Assembly: GCA_035293045.1 (NCBI GenBank)
Contig: DATDOY010000223.1
Coordinates: 1-24,801, forward strand
Source: DATDOY01 sp035293045
GTDB lineage: Bacteria > Actinomycetota > Acidimicrobiia > IMCC26256 > JACPCJ01
Length of the DNA stretch: 24,801 nt
Direction: 5' to 3'
Shown here in pieces: positions 7,441-14,457 of the stretch; within the stretch, counting starts at the first letter, position 1; every line of letters begins with the position of its first letter. A program made the translations under genes and the position numbers. Under the pieces are notes generated by a model, which did no database searches, was not told the origin of the DNA, and saw only the letters and a program-made list of their open reading frames with translations.

Positions 7441-8231
7441 CGCACTCCTACGCGCACCGGAGCGTCCAGGTCGGCAGTGCGATCGCGATGAGGCGTCGAG
7501 TCTCCTGCCGCGGAGGTCCAATCGCGAATGCGACCGCTGGCAATGGACCACACCACCCACAGGAAGTAGGCCGCCGCGGGGACGGCGAGGGTGTCGATCC
7601 AAATGCCATGGACGTCGGCGTCATAGCGCCCGGCGCTGACGTACAGGGCGTACGCGCCGTGCATGAGGCCGCATGTCGGGAAGACAACGGTGAGAGCGAG
7701 GCCGGAGAGCGACCACCCGCCGCTGACCACGCGGTTGGCGAGCTGGGTGCGCAGGAGCACCGCCCCGATCGCGCCGTACAGCACGATCAACACGAGGTTG
7801 GGAGCGATCCCCGGGTCCGACACCAGGCCGAGCGCGCCGACACCGAGCGCCGAACCCGCCAGCCACACGGCGTACGCGCCCCCGAGCGTTGGGAGGATCT
7901 CGACCCAGGCCGGGGTTCCCGGCACGAACCGGTCGCCCCGACCCCCCGTCAGCGCCTCGACGCGGAGGAGGAACCAGACGACCCCCGCCGGAAAGCCGAC
8001 GAGCACCGCGACCAGGTCCAGCGGTGCCCCTGCGCGGCCCTCGAAGACGATGTGAGCACCGTGGACGAGGTGATGCGGACCGCAGGTGAAGGCCATGAAG
8101 ATCCAGGCCATTCCGAAATGCGAGAACCCCAGCGTGCGCCATCCGCGTCGCATGTCGGCGATCGTCAGAATCCCATACGCGGTGTAGACGGCACCCAGAA
8201 TGAGATTCAGAACCCCAACGGTGGTTCCCAT
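7437..8231 (-). CDS. Seven-helix membrane protein with Cys/His cluster, encoded between kinase and receiver
   Basis: A 264-residue integral membrane protein with about seven hydrophobic helices (approximately 4-24, 38-62, 70-92, 113-137, 142-161, 173-198, 210-231) and a polar C-terminal tail. Helix 2 carries C50-G-P-H53-H54, H57 and H60; helix 6 carries C187-G-L-M-H191-G-A. The two share a TCG..H(GA) pattern, suggesting a metal, heme or redox site within the membrane (inference). I do not recognise the family. ATG 8231 overlaps the kinase stop (TGATG); a GTG one codon upstream is also possible. The stop overlaps the receiver start. This double coupling implies fixed stoichiometry and a role as sensory partner or input module of the two-component pair. 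Confidence 0.85.
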   Translation of the reverse strand: MGTTVGVLNLILGAVYTAYGILTIADMRRGWRTLGFSHFGMAWIFMAFTCGPHHLVHGAHIVFEGRAGAPLDLVAVLVGFPAGVVWFLLRVEALTGGRGDRFVPGTPAWVEILPTLGGAYAVWLAGSALGVGALGLVSDPGIAPNLVLIVLYGAIGAVLLRTQLANRVVSGGWSLSGLALTVVFPTCGLMHGAYALYVSAGRYDADVHGIWIDTLAVPAAAYFLWVVWSIASGRIRDWTSAAGDSTPHRDRTADLDAPVRVGVR

Positions 8232-9970
8232 CACACCCCTCCCGACCTTCCGACGCCGACCTGGCGCATGAACTCGCGAATGATCGACGGCTCCGGTTCA
8301 CGCGGCGCGGCGGGAGGCGGGGCCGAGGGAAGCTCCCGATCCGCTCGCGGGAGCAGCAACCGGAAGGTCGTCCCCTCCCCGGGGGTGCTCTGAACTTCGA
8401 TGTGACCGCGCAATGCCTGGACGAGGGACTTGACGATGTAGAGGCCGATGCCGGTCCCCCCGAAGCGACGCACGTCTCCCGATTCGGCTTGCCAGAACCG
8501 GTCGAAGCAGTGCTCGACGCCGTCGGGCCACATGCCGACACCGTGATCCCGGACCTCGATCACAGCATGATCCGATGTCGAGGCCAGCGTGAGCTCGATC
8601 ACCTTGTCGTCGCTCGAGTACTTCGCCGCATTGTCGAGCAGGTGGTCGAGAATCGTGCGCACGGCGTCGGGATCCGCGAGGGCTTGCGGCACGTCGTCGG
8701 CGATGTCGATCGCGACGCTCCGTCCGATGCCATTGGCAATGGACGTCGCCGCTTCGTCGATGGCAGGCGACAAGTCGCAGGGTGCGGGGTCGAGTTCGAT
8801 CGTGCCCGCCTCGATGCGGCTGGACATGAGGAGACGGTTCACGATTCCGGTCAGCTGGCGCGCGCGCTCGTGGATGGCGCCGAGGCCCTGATTCCGGATG
8901 GTCTCATCAAGGTCGTGCTGCCGCAGCATCAACTCGCTGTAGCCGAGAATGACCGTGAGCGGGGTCTTCAGCTCGTGGCTGGCGGTGGCGAGGAAGAGCG
9001 TCTTTGCCTCGTCGGCCTGGACGAGCTTCGTGATGTCGCGGAAGGAGTGGACAACCTCGACGACCCGATCTCCGTCATCGAGAACCGGGGCGGCGTGCGC
9101 GAGCAAGGGTTGGCGCTGGCCGTCGCTCGTGGCGCGCCACACCATCACGTCTCCGCTGTCCTCGATGAACTCGAGATGGGCTCGGAGGAGTGCGCATCCC
9201 TCCGAGCAGTCGAGCTCGCCAATGTCGCGGCGTAGGCCGAGCACGTCGGTGCAGGTTGCCCCAACAGCATCGACGGCGGTGCACGCGAAGGTTCGGGTCG
9301 CGGCGTCGTTCCACTCCCGCACGCGCCCGCGTGGCGAGGTCACCACCACGGCTTCTGCCACGCCGGTCAGGATTGCGCCCGCCTTGTCGCGAGCGTGGCC
9401 GAGGACCGACGACATCTTGCGACGCTCCTCGCGCACGGATCCCAAGAGCAATGCGGCCATTCCCAGGGTGACCGGGTACACGGCGACGGTGAACGCTGGG
9501 ATCCCGAGCTCGCGATGAACGAGCGGCGGAACGGCGAGCACCCCCATCGCGGCAACCGATGCCAGGAGTCCGCACAACCAGCCGCAGATGTAGGAGTAGT
9601 ACGACACGACCAACAGCAGTCCGGCCAGCACGAGGCCGGTCGACGCCGGATACGCCAGCAGGACGACCGCTGTGAAACCGCAGTCCACCAGCAGACCGGC
9701 GACGTCAGCGGCCTTGCCGGGGCGGCGTCGCTCGACGAACTGCACCAGACCGGCGAGTGGGAGGAATCCGAGTCCCACTACGGAAGCCACCCTCTCGGAA
9801 CTCCACGTTGCGTCCTCGGCCAGCGGCGATGCCACCACGACCGCGAGCGCGGCGACGAACCGCAGCACGCCGACGAGGCGCCGAACGCCGGTCGCGCCCG
9901 TCTCGCCGCTGATCACCACACGGCGAATCTGGTCCTCGAACTGGTCGACAGGCTTGGCCTCGCGGTTCAC
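8231..9970 (-). CDS. Membrane-bound PAS sensor histidine kinase
   Basis: A 579-residue kinase. Residues about 32-178 hold five or six hydrophobic helices; about 194-317 is a PAS domain (ILTGVAEAVVVTSPRGRVREWNDAA ... VVEVVHSFRDITK). The HisKA box is FLATASHELKTPLTVILGYSELM with H332. The HATPase domain has N box LDNAAKYS, G1 VRDHGVGM and G2 FGGTGIGLYIVKSLV. The PAS domain carries cysteines at 230, 240, 255 and 259 (GATCTDVLG and LDCSEGCALL), a pattern that could sense redox or bind a cofactor. There is no receiver fused to it. GTG 9970 is preferred because GTGGGGAGTGGAGAG precedes it; a TTG at 10024 would add 18 residues of unlikely composition. Partner receiver and membrane protein follow immediately. 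Confidence 0.93.
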   Translation of the reverse strand: MNREAKPVDQFEDQIRRVVISGETGATGVRRLVGVLRFVAALAVVVASPLAEDATWSSERVASVVGLGFLPLAGLVQFVERRRPGKAADVAGLLVDCGFTAVVLLAYPASTGLVLAGLLLVVSYYSYICGWLCGLLASVAAMGVLAVPPLVHRELGIPAFTVAVYPVTLGMAALLLGSVREERRKMSSVLGHARDKAGAILTGVAEAVVVTSPRGRVREWNDAATRTFACTAVDAVGATCTDVLGLRRDIGELDCSEGCALLRAHLEFIEDSGDVMVWRATSDGQRQPLLAHAAPVLDDGDRVVEVVHSFRDITKLVQADEAKTLFLATASHELKTPLTVILGYSELMLRQHDLDETIRNQGLGAIHERARQLTGIVNRLLMSSRIEAGTIELDPAPCDLSPAIDEAATSIANGIGRSVAIDIADDVPQALADPDAVRTILDHLLDNAAKYSSDDKVIELTLASTSDHAVIEVRDHGVGMWPDGVEHCFDRFWQAESGDVRRFGGTGIGLYIVKSLVQALRGHIEVQSTPGEGTTFRLLLPRADRELPSAPPPAAPREPEPSIIREFMRQVGVGRSGGV

Positions 9971-10083
9971 CAACTCTCCACTCCCCACCCCCGCAACGAT
10001 GCGGACCGAGGAGGGCGCGCACAATCACCCGCCATGACTAGCCAGGGCACCCGAAGCCCGCGAAACGGTGCGAAGCTGCTGGC

Positions 10084-11745
10084 ATGTCCGCCCAGGTCGA
10101 TCCGAGCCCACCGGCCGCCAGAAAGTTCTGGGGCTGGGGCGTCGAGGGTGGTGGCCCGACCCGCGCCCAGCAGGAGACGATCGCGGCGACGCTCGCTGAC
10201 CGGTTCGGGCTCGACGAGATGCATGTGGTCGAACCTCCCACGGTCGACGAACTCGACCTTCCCACCCCTCGACTCGCCCCTCCGGCCGCTCTCGCTCCCA
10301 TCTGCAGCGTCGAGCCAGCCGAGCGAGCGGGACACACCTACGGAAAGAGCTTTCGCGACGTGGTGCGAGCGCTCGAGCGCCGCTTCGACCATCCACCCGA
10401 CGTCGTCGCCTTTCCGCGCGACGAGAACGACATCGTCGCCCTGCTCGACTGGTGCTCGGACGTTGGCGCCGCGGCCATCCCATATGGCGGGGGGTCGAGC
10501 GTGGTCGGTGGCGTGGAGCCGGACGTCGGCGACGGGTTCGCAGGCTCGGTCACCATCGACCTGCGCAATCTCGACCGGGTCGAGGAGATCGACGTGACCT
10601 CGCGAGCCGCGCGCATTCAGGCCGGCATCTACGGCCCGGCCCTCGAGGACCACCTCCGCCCGCAGGGCCTGACGCTGCGGCACTTCCCCCAGAGCTTCGA
10701 GTTCTCGACCCTCGGGGGCTGGATCGCGACGCGGTCGGGAGGACACTTCGCGACGCTCTACACGCACATCGACGACTTCGTGGAGAGCATGCGGGTCGTC
10801 ACGCCGGCCGGCGTCATGGAGTCCCGGAGGCTCCCCGGCTCCGGCGCCGGGCCCTCTCCCGATCGGCTCATGCTTGGGTCCGAGGGGACCCTCGGCGTGA
10901 TCACCGAGGCGTGGATGCGGCTGCAGAACCGCCCCCGCTTCCGTGCCACCGCGTCGGTCATGTTCGGTGATTTCGATGCCGGTGTCGGCGCCGCCCGAGC
11001 CCTCTCGCAGTCGGGCCTGTACCCGACCAACTGCAGACTGCTCGACGCCACCGAGGCCATGACGAGCGGTTCGGGGGACGGCAGCGCCCACGTCCTGTTG
11101 ATCGGGTTCGAGTCGGCCGACCACCCCGTCGGCGAGTCGATGCGGCGCGCCGTCGAGCTTGCCCGCGACCATCACGGCTCCATCGACGACGACGCCGTCC
11201 GCACGCGCGTCGACGATGGCGATGTCGGCCCGGGTGCGCCGGACGCCGCGGGCGCGTGGCGGAACGCATTCATCCGAGCGCCGTACACGCGGGACGCACT
11301 CGCTGCCATGGGAATGATCACCGAAACCTTCGAGACCTCGATCACCTGGGACCGGTTTCCCGCGTTCCACGTCGGGGTCACGGCCGCCGTGCAAGAAGCC
11401 CTCGCCGACGTCGGCGCGGGAGCGGGGTGGATCGCGTGTCGGTTCACGCACGTCTACCCCGACGGTCCGGCGCCGTACTACACCGTCATCGCACCGGGTC
11501 GCCCCGGCGGACAGCTCGAACAGTGGGCCGCGGTCAAAGCGGCCGCGTCCGACGCCATTCTCCGCCTCGGCGGCACCATCACCCACCACCACGCGGTCGG
11601 GCGCGACCACCGTCGCTGGTACGAGCAGCAGCGCCCTGGGCTGTTCGGCGACGCGCTGCGCGCGGCCAAGCGCACGCTCGATCCGGCCGGGATCCTCAAT
11701 CCTGGTGTCCTTCTCGCGCCGGAATCGCCCGCTTCCCGCGGCTGA
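10084..11745 (+). CDS. FAD-binding oxidase, alkyl-dihydroxyacetonephosphate synthase-like
   Basis: A 553-residue flavoprotein of the FAD_binding_4/vanillyl-alcohol-oxidase fold. FAD-binding stretches: PYGGGSSVVGG (133-143), FPQSFEFSTLGGWIATRSGG (about 201-220) and LGSEGTLGVITEAW (264-277). The N-terminal KFWGWG, the C-terminal THHHAVGRDHRRWY (His501-503) and LDPAGILNPGVLL match alkyl-DHAP synthase (AGPS), whose HHH motif is catalytic in the eukaryotic enzyme. AGPS exchanges the acyl chain of acyl-DHAP for a fatty alcohol, making the ether bond of ether lipids. A D-lactate/glycolate oxidase-type role is the alternative, but the HHH motif and N-terminus favour AGPS. It is divergent from the kinase operon across 113 bp. 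The context is not otherwise an ether-lipid cluster, though an acyltransferase lies 9 kb away. Confidence 0.88.
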   Translation: MSAQVDPSPPAARKFWGWGVEGGGPTRAQQETIAATLADRFGLDEMHVVEPPTVDELDLPTPRLAPPAALAPICSVEPAERAGHTYGKSFRDVVRALERRFDHPPDVVAFPRDENDIVALLDWCSDVGAAAIPYGGGSSVVGGVEPDVGDGFAGSVTIDLRNLDRVEEIDVTSRAARIQAGIYGPALEDHLRPQGLTLRHFPQSFEFSTLGGWIATRSGGHFATLYTHIDDFVESMRVVTPAGVMESRRLPGSGAGPSPDRLMLGSEGTLGVITEAWMRLQNRPRFRATASVMFGDFDAGVGAARALSQSGLYPTNCRLLDATEAMTSGSGDGSAHVLLIGFESADHPVGESMRRAVELARDHHGSIDDDAVRTRVDDGDVGPGAPDAAGAWRNAFIRAPYTRDALAAMGMITETFETSITWDRFPAFHVGVTAAVQEALADVGAGAGWIACRFTHVYPDGPAPYYTVIAPGRPGGQLEQWAAVKAAASDAILRLGGTITHHHAVGRDHRRWYEQQRPGLFGDALRAAKRTLDPAGILNPGVLLAPESPASRG

Positions 11746-11755
11746 TTTCCGGGCG

Positions 11756-11761
11756 TACGCT
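11756..11761 (+). promoter_or_regulatory. -10-like box TACGCT before the Usp-like gene
   Basis: TACGCT matches TANNNT, 27 bases before ATG 11789. A transcript starting about 7 bases downstream would carry a short leader containing the AGAGGGG Shine-Dalgarno at 11777-11783. It lies just past the stop of the flavoprotein gene. Confidence 0.3.
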
Positions 11762-11788
11762 GGAAGCCCACGAACAGAGGGGTGCGCC

Positions 11789-12211
11789 ATGCGCCATTAC
11801 CTCATCGTCGCCAACCAGACGCTCGCCGGACGTCACCTGATCGAGGAGGTGGAACGCCGCATGGAAGCGGGTCCGTGCCACTTCCACATCGTCGTTCCCG
11901 CGACGCCGCCTCACCTCCACCTGACGTGGACCGAAGGAGAAGCGCGCGCGATCGCGCAGGAACGACTCGACCAGGCGCTCTTCGAACTGCGCGATCGCGG
12001 CGCGGATGTGAGCGGCGTCGTTGGAGCCGAGCGGGCCCTCGACGCCATCGCCGACGCGTGTCGCGCGGCTTCACCGCCGTTCGACGAGGTCATCGTGTCG
12101 ACGCTGCCGCTTCGGTCGTCGCATTGGCTGCGCCAGGCGCTTCCGCAGCGCGCCGAGCGGTTGACAGGGCTTCCCGTCACCCACGTCCTCGCGGAAACGG
12201 CCGACACCTAG
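11789..12211 (+). CDS. Universal-stress-like small cytosolic protein
   Basis: A 140-residue alpha/beta protein: MRHYLIVANQTLAGRHLIEEV begins with a hydrophobic strand and a helix, and CHFHIVVPATPP gives a second strand. The later FDEVIVSTLPLRSSHWLRQALPQRAERLTGLPVTHV resembles the C-terminal half of Usp-type nucleotide-binding domains (DEIVVST...SRWL motif, followed by a strand). This Rossmann-like single domain occurs widely in actinobacteria without a defined role. Start ATG 11789 has AGAGGGG six bases upstream; the longer frame from 11705 would read through the flavoprotein 3' end. It lies 22 bp before the HAD phosphatase gene, which has its own promoter-like box. Confidence 0.8.
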   Translation: MRHYLIVANQTLAGRHLIEEVERRMEAGPCHFHIVVPATPPHLHLTWTEGEARAIAQERLDQALFELRDRGADVSGVVGAERALDAIADACRAASPPFDEVIVSTLPLRSSHWLRQALPQRAERLTGLPVTHVLAETADT

Positions 12212-12220
12212 TAGCGCCAT

Positions 12221-12226
12221 TAGCCT
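12221..12226 (+). promoter_or_regulatory. -10-like box TAGCCT before the HAD phosphatase gene
   Basis: TAGCCT ends 7 bases before the TTG start at 12234, suggesting a leaderless message. It also supports TTG as the start, since no ATG or GTG is available in frame before the catalytic motif. Confidence 0.4.
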
Positions 12227-12233
12227 CCCCCGC

Positions 12234-12947
12234 TTGGGAACCGACACCGAGCCCGGCAGGCCATCCAGCGAATGCTACGACGCCGTCATTTTCGATCTCG
12301 GCGGCGTGGTTCTCCCCTCACCCTTCGACGCGTGGGCCCACTATGAGCACGACCTCGGGCTCGCCGTTGGAACCATTCGCGGGGTCGTCGCCGCATCGGG
12401 CGGCGACGGCGCGTGGGCCCAGCACGAGCGCGGCGAGCTCGCGTTCGAGGAGTTCGTGGCCGCCTTCGAAGCCGAGTGCCTCGCCGCCGGCGCGCCCGAG
12501 GTCTCGGCGCTCGAGGTGATGAACCGGTTGGCCTCCGGATCGTCGCCGCGGCCAGAGATGCTGGCGGCGATCTCTGTGATTCGCGGAGCCGGCTTGAAGA
12601 CCGCCGCCCTCACCAACAATTGGGCCGCGCCGGCGCTCAACGTCGGCGGCGTGGAAGGTCACGACGATCGGCCCGTTGTCGAGTTGGCACGCTGGTTCGA
12701 CGTGATCGTCGAGTCGGCGGTCGAAGGCATCCGCAAGCCCGACCCGCTGATCTACGAGATCGTCTGCGAACGCATCGCCGTCGAGCCGTCTCGGGCGGTC
12801 TTCCTCGACGACCTCGGCGTCAACCTGAAACCCGCGCGCGCGATGGGCATGACCACGATCAAGGTCACGCAACCCGCGGCCGCGCTCGTCGAACTCGGGA
12901 ACGTTCTCGGCCTCTCGCTCACGTCGACAATTTCCCCGGCTCGGTAG
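12234..12947 (+). CDS. HAD-superfamily hydrolase (soluble-epoxide-hydrolase N-terminal / ACAD10-like phosphatase)
   Basis: A 237-residue HAD hydrolase of the IA/sEH-N-type subgroup. Motif I is IFDLGGVVLPSP with nucleophile D21; the general acid/base Asp at +2 is Gly23, as is usual in the epoxide-hydrolase-N-terminal and ACAD10-like group. Motif II is LTNNW (T127), motif III is K168 in RKPDP, and motif IV is D192-D193 in FLDDL. The cap is an alpha-helical C1 type (about 32-110). Likely a phosphatase acting on a lipid phosphate or small organophosphate (inference from subgroup). A TTG start is used. It is followed at 10 bp by a histidine-phosphatase gene, but the TAG stop itself forms part of a promoter-like box for that gene. 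Confidence 0.85.
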   Translation: MGTDTEPGRPSSECYDAVIFDLGGVVLPSPFDAWAHYEHDLGLAVGTIRGVVAASGGDGAWAQHERGELAFEEFVAAFEAECLAAGAPEVSALEVMNRLASGSSPRPEMLAAISVIRGAGLKTAALTNNWAAPALNVGGVEGHDDRPVVELARWFDVIVESAVEGIRKPDPLIYEIVCERIAVEPSRAVFLDDLGVNLKPARAMGMTTIKVTQPAAALVELGNVLGLSLTSTISPAR

Positions 12948-12950
12948 CCT
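12945..12950 (+). promoter_or_regulatory. -10-like box TAGCCT before the histidine phosphatase gene
   Basis: TAGCCT occupies -12 to -7 relative to ATG 12957, the ideal position for a leaderless transcript. The first three bases are the stop codon of the HAD gene. A TCGACA at 12924-12929 is a possible weak -35 with a 15-bp spacer. Confidence 0.45.
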
Positions 12951-12956
12951 TCGGCG

Positions 12957-13604
12957 ATGGACCTGATCTTCGTTCGGCATGCCGAACCAGTCCGCGTCGA
13001 AGCCGCGCCCGGAGACCCCCCTGCCGATCCCCCGCTCACCGAGGCGGGCCACGCGAAGGCGCATCTCGTGTACCAGTGGCTGGCGGCCGAGACCATCGAC
13101 CACATCGTCACGAGCCCCCTGCGCCGCGCTCGCGAGACGGCCGCGCCGCTCGCGGCGGGCCTCGGCATCGACCCCGAAGTCGTCGACGGCATCGGTGAGT
13201 TCGACCGGCGCGACTCCTCGTACATCCCCTTTGAGGAGATCCCGCGTGACCACGATCGGTTCTCCGCCATGGTCGAGGGCCGATGGACCGACATCGACGG
13301 ATGGACCGACCCTCTCACGTTCCGAGAGGAGACCGTCGCCGCCGTCGAGAGTCTGGTGGAACGATTCCCGGGCGGACGCGTGGCCGTGTTCACCCACGCG
13401 GGCGTCGTCAACGTCTACCTCGGGCACGTTCTCGGCATCGCGAGATCGCTGTGGTTCTACCCCGGCTATGCGTCCCTCAGCCGGGTCGCCGCTGCACGCA
13501 CCGGTGAACGCGGGGTCGTGAGCGTGAACGAGACCTCACACTTGATGCCCACCCGATTTGTCGCTGCGTCGAGTGCAGGATCGGGCGGAGAAGAGGCTCG
13601 ATGA
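12957..13604 (+). CDS. Histidine phosphatase family protein (phosphoglycerate-mutase-like)
   Basis: A 215-residue protein of the histidine phosphatase superfamily. The RHG-type motif is VRHAEP with catalytic H8, the second arginine is R57 in TSPLRRARETA, and the second histidine is H147 in VFTHAGVVN. PLTEAGHAKA is the usual helix after the first motif. The RHAEP variant and about 200-residue length fit broad-specificity phosphatases, not glycolytic mutases. Its 3' end overlaps the next gene by 4 bp (ATGA), so it is translationally coupled to a crotonase. Substrate unknown; a phosphorylated or CoA-linked intermediate of that pathway is one possibility (inference). Confidence 0.88.
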   Translation: MDLIFVRHAEPVRVEAAPGDPPADPPLTEAGHAKAHLVYQWLAAETIDHIVTSPLRRARETAAPLAAGLGIDPEVVDGIGEFDRRDSSYIPFEEIPRDHDRFSAMVEGRWTDIDGWTDPLTFREETVAAVESLVERFPGGRVAVFTHAGVVNVYLGHVLGIARSLWFYPGYASLSRVAAARTGERGVVSVNETSHLMPTRFVAASSAGSGGEEAR

Positions 13605-14395
13605 GCGCGACTGGTCCGGCCCCGAAAGTGTTGACCGACATCGTCGACGCCAACGTCATGGTTGTGACGATCAACCGTCCCGAGGTGCGCAACGCCGTCG
13701 ACCCGGACACAGCTCAGGCGCTCGCAGACGCCTTCCGCGCCTTCGACGGCGACGACGCACTTGCCGTGGCGATCCTCACCGGGTCCGATCGGGCGTTCTG
13801 CGCGGGCTACGACCTCAAGGCCGTGGCCGCGGGCCGCTCGGCCGGGGCCCCCGAGGACGGCGACGGGCCCATGGGCCCGAGCCGGATGCTGCTCTCCAAG
13901 CCCGTGATCGCCGCGGTGGAGGGCCACGCCGTCGCGGGCGGCCTCGAACTCGCCCTCTGGTGCGACCTCAGGGTGGCGGCGTCTGACGCCGTGTTCGGCG
14001 TGTACTGCCGTCGATGGGGTGTCCCGCTGATCGACGGAGGAACCGTGCGTCTCCCTCGACTGATCGGCCAGAGCCACGCCCTCGATCTCATTCTCACGGG
14101 CCGCGGCGTCTCCGGGGAGGAGGCCCGCGTCATGGGTCTCGCCAACCGGATCACACCGCCAGGCGGCGCGCTCGAGGCCGCCCTCGAGCTAGCCCGACAG
14201 CTCACGGCGTTTCCGCAACGCTGCATGCGCGCCGACCGCCTGAGCGCGTACGAACAGTGGAACCTCTCGCTCGACGACGCCATCCGCAACGAGTACCGGG
14301 GCGGCGTCGAGGTCGTACGATCGGGCGAGACCCTCGAAGGGGCGGCGCGGTTCGCCGCCGGCCGCGGCCGCCACGGCTCGTTCGACGATCTGTAG
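13601..14395 (+). CDS. Crotonase/enoyl-CoA hydratase-family protein with only one of the two catalytic glutamates
   Basis: A 264-residue crotonase. Oxyanion-hole segments are AFCAGYDLKA (about 66-74) and EGHAVAGGLELALWCDLRVA (107-126). The residue matching Glu144 of rat hydratase is present (E116 in GGLEL), but the one matching Glu164 is C136 in FGVYCRRWGVPLIDGGT. It may therefore be an isomerase, hydrolase or other member instead of a classical hydratase. C-terminal trimerisation helices are present (PQRCMRADRLSAYEQW). The start overlaps the histidine-phosphatase stop (ATGA). The CoA substrate is unknown. Confidence 0.9.
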   Translation: MSATGPAPKVLTDIVDANVMVVTINRPEVRNAVDPDTAQALADAFRAFDGDDALAVAILTGSDRAFCAGYDLKAVAAGRSAGAPEDGDGPMGPSRMLLSKPVIAAVEGHAVAGGLELALWCDLRVAASDAVFGVYCRRWGVPLIDGGTVRLPRLIGQSHALDLILTGRGVSGEEARVMGLANRITPPGGALEAALELARQLTAFPQRCMRADRLSAYEQWNLSLDDAIRNEYRGGVEVVRSGETLEGAARFAAGRGRHGSFDDL

Positions 14396-14445
14396 CCCCG
14401 ACGATCCACGCGAAAATCGCTGGAGTAGCGGCACGATTGCGGGCG

Positions 14446-14451
14446 TAGTCT
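14446..14451 (+). promoter_or_regulatory. -10-like box TAGTCT before the ABC exporter operon
   Basis: TAGTCT sits at -12 to -7 relative to ATG 14458, exactly as at 12945. There is no Shine-Dalgarno between it and the ATG, so a leaderless message is predicted. Confidence 0.45.
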
Positions 14452-14457
14452 CGGCCC

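Noticed and set aside
9971..10024. Longer kinase start at TTG 10024
   Set aside because: The 18 added residues look like untranslated leader, and a strong purine-rich ribosome site stands before GTG 9970.
9967..11790. Minus-strand open frame of 607 codons opposite the AGPS-like gene
   Set aside because: Low-complexity composition without motifs, while the plus strand encodes a full flavoprotein with all FAD motifs.
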